Positions 24,398-33,700 of a DNA stretch of 37,897 nt are shown here, one piece after another. Position numbers and translations under genes: made by a program. The number at the start of each line of letters is the position of its first letter. The stretch's first letter is position 1. Origin of the DNA: Oscillospiraceae bacterium (GTDB lineage: Bacteria > Bacillota > Clostridia > UBA1381); the NCBI GenBank assembly GCA_022509025.1, contig JAFLUB010000025.1, positions 1 to 37,897 of the forward strand, in the 5' to 3' direction. Below the pieces are notes generated by a model, which worked only from the letters and a program-made list of their open reading frames with translations, did no database searches and was not told where the DNA came from.

Positions 24398-25024
24398 ATG
24401 ATAAATATACATAATGCAAGTCTGACGATTTCGGCTGTACGCCCTAATCAGTACCCGACAACGGGATATATGGAGTTCGCGTTCGCGGGACGTTCAAACG
24501 TAGGAAAATCGTCAATGATAAATAAGCTGCTCAACAGAAAGTCGCTTGCGCGCGTGTCAGGAACGCCGGGCAAGACCGCAACGATAAATTTCTATAACAT
24601 AGACGATACGATTTATCTTGTTGACCTGCCGGGCTACGGCTATGCCGAACGCAGTAAGCAGGAGACAGAAAAGTGGGGCAAGATGATGGAGGATTATCTT
24701 AGAGACCGAGAAACGCTTGTTCAGACCATGCTTCTTGTTGACAGCCGCCATAAACCAACTAAGGATGATATTCAGATGGCGCAGTGGATAAGACATTATC
24801 ATGATAATCTTATTGTCATTGCCACGAAAATGGATAAGCTTAAGAAAAAGGAAATAGAGCCTAATTTAGAGAGAATATGGGAAACTCTTGAGATGGGCGA
24901 GGATGATTTGCTTGTGCCGTTTTCCACAAAGGATGACGAGGGCAAATATTCCGTATGGGACATGATAGAAATGATGCGCGAGGGAGTGCTGTACCCGTAT
25001 GAGGACGACAGCGAAACCGAATAA
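24398..25024 (+). CDS. engB: Ribosome biogenesis GTPase EngB/YsxC
   Basis: This 208-residue GTPase participates in late 50S assembly. Motifs: G1 GRSNVGKSS, G2 region with GTPGKTATINFY, G3 DLPGYGYAE, and G4 TKMDK. The C-terminus is acidic (EDDSETE). GGAGG lies seven bases before the ATG, and the gene begins 14 bases after lon, so the lon-engB order conserved in Firmicutes is kept. The next gene (SLH protein) starts only 28 bases downstream without an evident terminator. Confidence 0.97.
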   Translation: MINIHNASLTISAVRPNQYPTTGYMEFAFAGRSNVGKSSMINKLLNRKSLARVSGTPGKTATINFYNIDDTIYLVDLPGYGYAERSKQETEKWGKMMEDYLRDRETLVQTMLLVDSRHKPTKDDIQMAQWIRHYHDNLIVIATKMDKLKKKEIEPNLERIWETLEMGEDDLLVPFSTKDDEGKYSVWDMIEMMREGVLYPYEDDSETE

Positions 25025-25052
25025 ATTAAAAGGATAAAGGGAGGAAGACGCA

Positions 25053-27518
25053 TTGAAAAAAATAATAGCTTTTCTTGCGGTACTTTGCACTATAGGAGTA
25101 GGTGTAAGCGCTCTGGCGGCTGATATTAATTTTACGTCGGAGGGAAACGGAAAGTGGATTTATTGTAACAATCCCGAGGGGATAAGAAACTGTGACCTTA
25201 TGAACAGTGATGAAAATCCGCCTTCATACATAATGAATAATGAAAATCTCACACCTGACTTGTATGATTTTCTCATTTGTCATATGAATGCTACAGATAC
25301 TGATGACGGATACGGAAAGGGATATAATATAGAACTTGATGTTGAGCTCACAGCAGTTGAAAACAGCGAGATAACAATAAATAAAGCTTTTTTTGAAACT
25401 CCGCTTGACGACGCATATATTTATAGCGACGGAACATGGGCAAAGGTGATGAATAAGGTGGGATGCCTTAACGGTCTTGCATCGTTTCTCGGCGTAAATC
25501 TTGCTGAAATGAACGGCGCATGCCTGTATGAAGCGCAGAAATATGAGAGCGTGACTATAGAATTGGAAAAGGGTGAAACCATATGGCTCAGCAGCTATAT
25601 GGACGGATACAGAGCGGTGAACTGGGGGAAGCCCGTTCAGATAATGGGTGAGATTGAACTCACATCAGGCAAGCTGAATTTCAATGTCGCCGCGTTCAAG
25701 TCCGGTGAGGAAGTGGGCGACAGAAGCGGCTTTGACCCAGAAGCGAAGTTCGGGGAATATACGTATGACCGCATGCAAAAAGGTATTGCCGATTCTCTGC
25801 CTAAGGTCAGTGTTGATTTGGAGTATAAAATAGACTATTCATATAGAGACGGAGATTTGGTTAAAAATAAGGTTTATAACCAGTATGCAAAGAACGGAAA
25901 GGTCACCGATGTATGGTGTACGCAATTAAATCCGCAGGATGATTTGTGGTCAAAGACCATATCAGCGGAATCTGACCTTTTGTATTTCAAGTATACGGAT
26001 GATTCAAAGCTGACATATTACGGTTCATCAGTAAAAAGCAATAAAAAAGATAATATATGGCTGTTTGATCCTTTCCATAGTGATACGACTGATTATGACG
26101 GAGATGCAACGTGGTTTACCGCGGCTGAGTATATGCCGAACTATCAGCTGTCCGCAAGACGCAGCAACCAGGGTTATGCGTGCAGTATGGGTAATTACGG
26201 TGTGACGGAAACCTACAACCTGAAGGTGAAAAATATCACAAACCAGGATAAATACTTTGAATACGTCGTTGAAACCAGTTCAAACGTGGCTGTGTTCGTT
26301 GAGGATGAAGCCGGAAAGCACAGCGGTATTTTAAAAGGCGAGAAGTGGGGAGTGCCGGGAGAAGTTATGGCAAGCGTGCTTATTCCGGCAGGGGAAGAGA
26401 AGGAATTTTCCTTTAACCTTGTTCTTCCGATAAACTATGTGGGAGGCATAAGAAATTCCTTTATGGTATCTGACGAAAAGCATACCGGTAAGACTTATGA
26501 GGAGTTTTTAAGCAATCCTAAAGCAAAGACCGGACCTTCCACAAGGGGAATTATGGCATATGAGGTTAAGGACAAACTCCCTGACGAGGTTAAGGATATA
26601 ATCGACGGTGATTATGATTGCTATGAATTTGTAAAGTCTGAGAATGGTTATCTGATGCGCTGGATGGCATGGGATGGAAATCCATATTACTATACTGCCC
26701 GCTGGGATTTTGTCAAGACAATCTATTACCTTGACGAGGATTATAATATTGTTGACAGGTACACTCCCGAAAAAATTGCCCGCCTTGCTATGTTCTATGA
26801 CGGATATTATTATATAGAGGATGCGGATAGCGCGCGTTTTCGTTCGCTTGACGGACAGGAATGGGAGGAATACCCGCACCGTATGCCGCTTACAGACATA
26901 ACATTTGACGCGTCAAAGCCCTCCAAATGGGCTGAGAAGGAAGTAAAGCGCGCATATGAGATAGACATTGTATCTCATAGAATCAAAGATACTCTTGTAT
27001 ACACTGATAATATGACGCGTGGTATGTTCTGTGATGTGCTTGCCAATATGCTGAGATTGAAAAACATGCTTCCCGAAGTGGGAGAAATGACATTCAGCGA
27101 TACGGAAAGCGATAATGTTTCAAGACTCTGGAACGCAAAGATTATATCGGGATATGACGAAAGCACATTCGGACCTGACGATGCGATAACTCGTGAACAG
27201 GCGTCAATGCTTCTGTATAATACGGCTAAGTATATGGGTTACATTGAGGAGAACGAAAAGACTGCTCCAAAGGAAACTTCCAAGCCTACAGAAACGTCTG
27301 AGACACCGGCGCCGGAAGAAAATCCTGTTCCTGATGGAAAAGAGCAGTATAGATATGCTGACGATAATGATATCGGCGGCTGGGCAAAGAAGGCTGTGTA
27401 CCAAATGAACTCTATAGGTATCATGTCAGGCGTAGGGGATGATAAGTTTGCGCCACAGGATAAGTACACAAATGAACAGTCAATAGCAACAATAATGAGA
27501 CTGTATGACGCGTTTTAA
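25053..27518 (+). CDS. Exported SLH-domain surface protein
   Basis: This 821-residue protein has a Sec signal peptide (KKIIAFLAVLCTIGVGVSALA, cleavage near residue 22). About 590 residues of large, mostly beta-type sequence rich in aromatic and acidic residues follow; I do not recognise this part. The C-terminus has three S-layer homology repeats (about 617-672, 675-728 and 768-821), with motifs such as ISGYDESTFGPDDAITREQ and MSGVGDDKFAPQDKYTNEQ. A Pro/Thr/Glu linker (about 732-765) precedes the last repeat. SLH repeats bind pyruvylated cell-wall polymer, so the protein should be displayed on the surface. The start is TTG after GGGAGGAAGACGCA. It follows engB by 28 bases, an unusual neighbour, and ends at a strong terminator. 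Confidence 0.88.
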   Translation: MKKIIAFLAVLCTIGVGVSALAADINFTSEGNGKWIYCNNPEGIRNCDLMNSDENPPSYIMNNENLTPDLYDFLICHMNATDTDDGYGKGYNIELDVELTAVENSEITINKAFFETPLDDAYIYSDGTWAKVMNKVGCLNGLASFLGVNLAEMNGACLYEAQKYESVTIELEKGETIWLSSYMDGYRAVNWGKPVQIMGEIELTSGKLNFNVAAFKSGEEVGDRSGFDPEAKFGEYTYDRMQKGIADSLPKVSVDLEYKIDYSYRDGDLVKNKVYNQYAKNGKVTDVWCTQLNPQDDLWSKTISAESDLLYFKYTDDSKLTYYGSSVKSNKKDNIWLFDPFHSDTTDYDGDATWFTAAEYMPNYQLSARRSNQGYACSMGNYGVTETYNLKVKNITNQDKYFEYVVETSSNVAVFVEDEAGKHSGILKGEKWGVPGEVMASVLIPAGEEKEFSFNLVLPINYVGGIRNSFMVSDEKHTGKTYEEFLSNPKAKTGPSTRGIMAYEVKDKLPDEVKDIIDGDYDCYEFVKSENGYLMRWMAWDGNPYYYTARWDFVKTIYYLDEDYNIVDRYTPEKIARLAMFYDGYYYIEDADSARFRSLDGQEWEEYPHRMPLTDITFDASKPSKWAEKEVKRAYEIDIVSHRIKDTLVYTDNMTRGMFCDVLANMLRLKNMLPEVGEMTFSDTESDNVSRLWNAKIISGYDESTFGPDDAITREQASMLLYNTAKYMGYIEENEKTAPKETSKPTETSETPAPEENPVPDGKEQYRYADDNDIGGWAKKAVYQMNSIGIMSGVGDDKFAPQDKYTNEQSIATIMRLYDAF

Positions 27519-27548
27519 TACAATGACTGATTGAATTTATATGCAGAA

Positions 27549-27604
27549 CAGAAAAAACTCACCACTTGGAGTACGATGGTACTCTAAGTGGTGAGTTTTT
27601 TCTG
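27549..27604 (+). terminator. Strong terminator after the SLH gene
   Basis: A stem of about 25 pairs (27549-27573 with 27578-27604, one mismatch, GATG loop) contains six A and six T residues at its base. It can therefore work in both directions. It separates the housekeeping/SLH transcript from the secreted-protein operon. Confidence 0.93.
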
Positions 27605-27943
27605 CTATTGATAGCCAGATAGTATCAAGGGCAATTTTTATTGCTTTGAATGTAAATATAGAGAGGAATATATTAGTTATTCCTTAATTATAATTAACAA
27701 AAGCTTCTGTTGCAGATGACTAATTTTTACTAAAATAAATAGTAAATTTGTCAATAGAAAAAGTTGAAATATTATGATAAAATAACGTCATATACAAGAT
27801 GTTTAATCTCACATTAAAAATGTACATTATTTAAGCTTACATATAATGATAAAAAAGGGACGCAGTATATAAATATTGCAAATCCATAAAAATACACACA
27901 AGAAAAAGAACTAAAACACTAAGCGAAAAAAAGGAGGAGCAAA
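27605..27943 (+). promoter_or_regulatory. AT-rich spacer with likely promoter of the secreted-protein/RHS operon
   Basis: No gene is visible in these 339 bases. TTGTCA (27748-27753) followed after 16 bases by TATTAT (27770-27775) is the best promoter match. The composition is far more AT-rich than upstream genes. An AAGGAGGAG ribosome binding site at the end (27931-27939) belongs to the small ORF at 27944. Confidence 0.5.
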
Positions 27944-28075
27944 ATGAAAAGTATGAGACGAATGATAAGTGTATTAATATCATTGTCAATGATGCCAAGT
28001 ATAGCTTGGGCAAATGAAGCGAAGTTAGAGGGTTTTTTGGATGAATATGCACATCCTAATAATGTCAAAACATAG
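27944..28075 (+). CDS. Short ORF with signal peptide (43 residues)
   Basis: MKSMRRMISVLISLSMMPS-IAWA looks like a complete signal peptide with a cleavage site after AWA. It would leave the 20-residue acidic peptide NEAKLEGFLDEYAHPNNVKT. A strong AAGGAGGAG site lies four bases before the ATG. The signal sequence resembles that of the RHS protein downstream (MRKRIISLLMIFSTFSTMIP). It could therefore be either a real secreted peptide or the 5' scrap of a broken RHS-type gene. It precedes the next gene by 101 bases with an 8-pair hairpin (28103-28127) between. Confidence 0.45.
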   Translation: MKSMRRMISVLISLSMMPSIAWANEAKLEGFLDEYAHPNNVKT

Positions 28076-28176
28076 TATGACTTATCGCAGCATCATAAAT
28101 ATAACAGACTTGGCATAGTAGTCTGTTGTATTGGAATTCTAACTATGCAAATAATTATATCAAAGGATGAAGATTT

Positions 28177-29139
28177 ATGAAAAAGAAAAAAATTATAGCA
28201 TTATGCGCAGTAGCATTTATAGGTGCTACTGCCTTTATAGGTTCATTTGTTGTCAGAGGAGCAAATGTGTACTATGATTTTGAAAACGGGGTGTTTGAAT
28301 GGCAGTCTTTGTATGGTAATGCTGACTATGAATTTTTAACTGAAGATAGTGGCAACAAGTATTTAAAGCTTACCTATAACGGTAATGAAGGAAGAGACCG
28401 AACATATTTTGATGTTCCTGCATACAAAGGCACATATATAACAAGCAAAACCATACAAGCCACGTATGATGTGAAATATTCTGAGATAAAGTCATCAAGA
28501 AACGGTGAAATACAATTTAAAGAAAGAACCGGACCCGGCAGCAGCGAAACGACTATAGTTGCAAGAGTAGCAAAAGACCAAGGGTATTTTCAGGTAAGGG
28601 GTACTGGTTTCCAACGAATTAAAGATTTAAACGGACAATATTTGCCTGTCGAAGTAGATAGATGGTACACGATTAGAGTTGTTGTAGACCTTGCAAACCA
28701 TTTGCAAAGCGTATACATTTCTGACAGAGATACCGGCAGTCTTTTGGCTCTATATGAGAATTTTGCCACGAGCAGTGATATAGATAGCATCAATATGATT
28801 TCTTTTTCATCCACAACGGATATGTGTCTTGATAATGTAAAAATATATGAACCAAGCTGCGAGAGTGGATATATTTATGGAAATCCCTATATAAAGAAAG
28901 GTACTAAGTCAACCTTTTACTTCGTTGGACAAGGCAGTGACGGAGATGTAACCACTATGCCAACCGGAACAACGACATGGAGCTTAGAGAAGAGTAAAAC
29001 AGGCGTTTCTATTAATGGTACAACAGGTGTTCTGACCACGTCAAGCTCTATAGAACCTGGGATTGTAATTATTAAAGCGGAAAGAACTGTAGATGGTGTG
29101 AAATACGAAAATAAGTATGCTGTTAATATAACGAACTAA
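28177..29139 (+). CDS. Exported LamG-like/Ig-like beta protein
   Basis: This 320-residue protein has a signal peptide (KKIIALCAVAFIGATAFIGSF, cleavage near residue 29). The next roughly 200 residues look like a concanavalin/LamG-type jelly roll: YYDFENGVFEW, the DRWYTIRVVVDLANHLQSVYI pattern and FSSTTDMCLDNVKIYEP. The last roughly 90 residues resemble a bacterial Ig-like domain (TTTWSLEKSKTGVSINGTTGVLTTSSS). No catalytic site or cell-wall anchor is evident, so carbohydrate or protein binding is most likely. The start follows AAAGGATGA. The stop codon overlaps the ribosome binding site of the next gene (TAAGGAG), eleven bases before its ATG. Function is inferred from fold appearance only. Confidence 0.75.
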   Translation: MKKKKIIALCAVAFIGATAFIGSFVVRGANVYYDFENGVFEWQSLYGNADYEFLTEDSGNKYLKLTYNGNEGRDRTYFDVPAYKGTYITSKTIQATYDVKYSEIKSSRNGEIQFKERTGPGSSETTIVARVAKDQGYFQVRGTGFQRIKDLNGQYLPVEVDRWYTIRVVVDLANHLQSVYISDRDTGSLLALYENFATSSDIDSINMISFSSTTDMCLDNVKIYEPSCESGYIYGNPYIKKGTKSTFYFVGQGSDGDVTTMPTGTTTWSLEKSKTGVSINGTTGVLTTSSSIEPGIVIIKAERTVDGVKYENKYAVNITN

Positions 29140-29150
29140 GGAGAAAAATC

Positions 29151-30704
29151 ATGAAAAAATACATAGGGTTACTATTATCGATTATAATGATATGTTCAAT
29201 ATTGGATGTGTATGCCGAAAATGATGATGAGGCAATTATGTCTGTAGAGGTTATTCCGATTCAGAGTGATACTTCAGAATTTCAGGAAGCAATAGACTCT
29301 GAGGGTGAATTTCTTGATGAGCAGGTGGAGGGAGAGCAACCCGGGACAGAACCTGTAGAAGAGACGGAGGAAGTCAACGAGGAAATTAAGAAAGATGAAA
29401 ATAATGAGGCTGAACCGAATGATATAAATTTACTTGCGGGAGATGTATGGTCGGATGCAGGCTCTTTAACAGAAGGTCGGGCAGATTTTGATACGATAGT
29501 AATAAACGGAGACTTGTATGCTGTTGGAGGCTATGGTGACTCAGGCTATACATATTCAATTGAAAGATACAATGCAAGCATAGCAGCGTGGAGCATAGTC
29601 ACTTATATTCCGGATACAATAAACGGATTTGCTGTGGCGGGAGTTGATGATAAAATATACATCATCGGTGGATATAAGGATAACACATTTTTGAATGATA
29701 TTCAGATATATGATACAACCAGCAATACATGGACAACCGGTACACCGATGATAGAGCGTAGGGATAAAGCTGCAGCTATATATGTTGACAATAAAATCTA
29801 TGTGTTCGGCGGTAGAAATGCTAAAGGCATTGTAAGTAACTATGAGTATTATGACCTGTCAAGTAATACATGGAATAAAGTCACATCCGGATTTGATAAA
29901 TCTCTGATACGTTTAGGCGCAAAAGGAAAATATATCAACGGATATGTATGCATTTATGGTGGACTTAATCAAGATTATAAAAGCATGGGTGTAGATTTGT
30001 ATTCGGCATCGGATATGACGAATGTGACAAATATTCTGTCAAAAGGAAAAGAATATATTTCAATAGCCTGGGGGAATGATAAGGCTCTCATATTATCCTC
30101 TGCTGAAAATTCATCATCTTATACTGTAACAGAAATGGTGGTGGAAGACAATAATGCATATTCAGAAACATCAAGTTTATCGGCATACCCTGCTTCATGG
30201 TATACTCAGAATGTAATGTATAAAGGATATTTGTATTGTATAGGCGGATATAATCAGACGTCTAAAAGCTATAATACAAGCACATACCGATATTCCGTAT
30301 ATTATGGAGATTTTTCAACAGGTGACGGAACAATAGACAGTGAAACGACAGGTGACGGAACCACTATAACCTTTAATGCGGAGGTAGGAAAAGATTATAT
30401 TCTGATGATAAACGTAAAAAATATGACCACATTTAACGGATATACGTTTACTTTAGAGTATCCTGATAATAGCTTTAATGTAATTGATGGCTGTGCTTTG
30501 TCTGAGTCAAGAGATTGGAATAGTAGTCAAAATAATGCAGAAGGCACTGATATACGGATTACCTCAGTAGACTCCGATAGATTATCCTTTATATCTACAG
30601 AAGAAATTCCAAGCGGAAAGAAAGTTACAGAGACGGTTAATGCTGTAATCCTGAGAGCGAATTCATCAGGCCAACGCAGTATTACATACCGTATGACAAA
30701 ATAA
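29151..30704 (+). CDS. Exported Kelch-repeat protein with cohesin-like C-terminal domain
   Basis: This 517-residue protein has a signal peptide cleaved near residue 22 and a very acidic linker (about 23-95). Kelch-type repeats follow (about 100-385), each with a GG doublet and spaced aromatic residues: AVGGYGDSGYTYSIERY, YIIGGYKDNTFLNDIQIYD, YVFGGRNAKGIVSNYEYYD, YCIGGYNQTSKSYN. These would form a beta-propeller. The last roughly 125 residues (TITFNAEVGKDYILMINV... FNGYTFTLEYPDNSFNVID) resemble a cohesin or related beta-sandwich domain. No anchor is present. It lies 17 bases before the RHS gene and is almost certainly cotranscribed with it. The cohesin resemblance is by eye. Confidence 0.78.
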   Translation: MKKYIGLLLSIIMICSILDVYAENDDEAIMSVEVIPIQSDTSEFQEAIDSEGEFLDEQVEGEQPGTEPVEETEEVNEEIKKDENNEAEPNDINLLAGDVWSDAGSLTEGRADFDTIVINGDLYAVGGYGDSGYTYSIERYNASIAAWSIVTYIPDTINGFAVAGVDDKIYIIGGYKDNTFLNDIQIYDTTSNTWTTGTPMIERRDKAAAIYVDNKIYVFGGRNAKGIVSNYEYYDLSSNTWNKVTSGFDKSLIRLGAKGKYINGYVCIYGGLNQDYKSMGVDLYSASDMTNVTNILSKGKEYISIAWGNDKALILSSAENSSSYTVTEMVVEDNNAYSETSSLSAYPASWYTQNVMYKGYLYCIGGYNQTSKSYNTSTYRYSVYYGDFSTGDGTIDSETTGDGTTITFNAEVGKDYILMINVKNMTTFNGYTFTLEYPDNSFNVIDGCALSESRDWNSSQNNAEGTDIRITSVDSDRLSFISTEEIPSGKKVTETVNAVILRANSSGQRSITYRMTK

Positions 30705-30721
30705 TAAGGGGTGATATACAT

Positions 30722-33700
30722 ATGAGAAAAAGAATAATCAGTTTACTTATGATATTTTCGACATTTTCTACAATGATACCTGTGTTTGCGGATAATGAAG
30801 AAACAGCGGAAAATATTCCCGAAATTTCATGGAAGGAGGAAATCCAAGAGGAGGCACCAACTCCTATTCCGCAAAACGATGTGTATTACAGTGTCGAGGA
30901 GGGGCAGGAAATACCTGACCTTGAACCGAATATTCATACCGAGACTATACCGGACGACTTAGTTTTTCCGGAAGATGAATACAACATGATAGGAACAAGA
31001 CTACCCAGAGCTGACGAGCCTCAGACTTTTACTTCATTGACAGAGATTGACATTTCGTGGGATAATCTGTTTGCCAATCAGTTTGGTGACACCTATCTGA
31101 GACCTTATGCAAAGAAACAGGACGGACAAACAATATCCGGTAATACAAACCGCCTTACAATTGAGGAAACCGATTTATCATTAGCCGGTAAAAACGGACT
31201 TGACGTTGTAATCAAGAGAAAACATGATAATCAAGACTATAACGAATCCTATGCGCCTGTTCGTAATTCCGGAAAAGATAATACATACCAACGTAAATAT
31301 ATGTATGCATTTACAAATACGAGAACAAATGAAAGTGTGTACATAGCATTTTATACAGAAGATGAATTCTATATATATATGTATAATGGAGCATATATAA
31401 GAAATTTAGATAAAAATTACCTGAAAACTACAACCAAGGATAGTACGAAATATTCGTTTTATGATTTCGTATATGTATCAAACCAAATAACTACTGATAC
31501 ATCTTACGCCTACTATGTATATAATGCGGATATACCGCCAATATCATTTTTAGATAATACATTATATGACAATATGTATACAATACAGTCCTGGAGGACG
31601 CTTAGCCGCAAAAGCTATATAGGCGACAATTGGAGCCTTGTTATGCCTGAAGTGTATTTGTATAGATATATGTCAGAAAGAGATGGCAGTGGCACGACTA
31701 CGGATTATTATGGAGATTATATTGGTGCGTTTCGTGATATAGATGGAAATATTTTTAATATTGACGGATACGATCAATATACAATATACAAAACAAATCC
31801 GAATCGATATACATCGAGTTTTGAGTGTAAAAGCAACTATCATTTATCATTAACAAAAATGTTCTCCTCAGAAACATTAGATGACGGAACAAAATACAAC
31901 TTTACGATTAAAGATAGCAGAGGGCTTACATATTACTTCTTTTATCCTGTGACGAAGGAAGAAGGCAACATTAATAAACGGCAGTTTTTCAATATAGTAG
32001 CGGTTGAAGACCAATACGGAAATATGATTCGTTATAAATATGATAGCAGCCTTGAAAAAGTGACCCGAATTATAGATACATACGGCAGAGAAATTAATAT
32101 AGATTATACAGAATCACAAACCACCATTTCATACTATGATGATGTGGAACAAAAAACAAATAAAATAATATATACATTCTCAACATTGCCAAGCTCTGCT
32201 CTGGATAATGATAGTCCAATCAAACCTAAAGAAGTAAAAAGATTAACTGTTACAAATCAGCTCGGGGAAAAGACTATATATGATGCGAGAGAAACGCAGG
32301 TTATGTATGCCTATCAACAACCTTCCTCTGATATTAACGGATATCCTGATGTTAGTTATGAACACGCAGACGTTGCAAAAAACAGTAATATAGAACGTAT
32401 TATATATCCTACCGGAGCGGAAACACGATACAACTATAGACGTATTTATAAACATGATAGTTATAATAGAATTCTTAATGGAGTGTATGCTGTTTCAGCT
32501 TCCTATGACATAGTAGATGGAAAGGAAGTAAACAAAAATGAATATACATTCACTAATGATGGGAATAAAATAAAGATTATCAAAACAAGTGATGCAGCGC
32601 AGCAAAAAACAGTAAGCCAATATAATGAGAAAGGTCTGAAAACAAATGAAGAAATAACACCTATATCAAAGAGTGAACCGTATTTAAAAACGAAATATAC
32701 TTATAGCGGCAATAAACCGTCGACAGTTGAGGTAAATAACAATGGACTTAAGAATATAACAGAGTATTCATATTCCAGTTATTATCCTGACTTGCTCTTT
32801 AGTATAACTACAGATGACAGCAAGATAATCTATACCTATCACGATGTTACAATAATCAATGATGGAAATAGCAGTATTTATACCTCTGATAAGCTGAAAA
32901 CAGCCACATATCAGTATAAGTCGGGTAGTAAATATGTTACTGACTATGTGGTATCAACTGAGCTTACATCGGATGAAAAGGCTATCGAATATGAGCGGGT
33001 TACGCAGAATGATGTTATTAAGTCGCAGATTAAATATGAATATGACAGAGAAGGTAATGTGACTGCTCAAAAACAGTGGACAGGCGATACAAATGCCGAT
33101 GGCGCTCTGGACGAAAAAGACGCTTTTAACACTGTGTCCAACGCATATACTAATACAACGCAGAAAATAAAGAACGTAACCAGTAGCGCGACGAATATAA
33201 TAAATGCTGATGGTATTAACGAAGGCAGTATTACCAATACGTACAAACTGAATATATACGGCTCACCGACATATAAGAAGGACTCATATGGAACGGAAAC
33301 CACCGTAGAATACGATACGCTGAACCGTCCCGTAAAATACAATCTGCCGAACGGAGGCACGCAGACTGTTGAATACAACTCAGCCGAGAGCTACACGATA
33401 GTGACCGATGCGGCGGGAATAAAATATAAAAATATGTATGACGGACTTGGCAGAATAAAGAATAAATACCGCTCAGACGGTACAAAATGGATGCTTCTTG
33501 AGGAATATACATACGATAACGCAGGCAGGCTTGCTTCGAAACGCTTTGGACAAAGCGGAGCAAGCACGGTTACGGAATCATATACATATGACGCTCTTGA
33601 CAGACTTTCGACAAGAAAGGTTTATGAAAATATGTATACCCTATTGTATACTGAAAATTATACATACGGTAACGGATATATGACAGTAAAAACAACTGCC

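Noticed and set aside
28076-28176. Continuation of the 43-residue ORF as a longer protein
   Set aside because: All three frames of this 101-base stretch contain stops or give no recognisable continuation by eye; only an 8-pair hairpin is evident.
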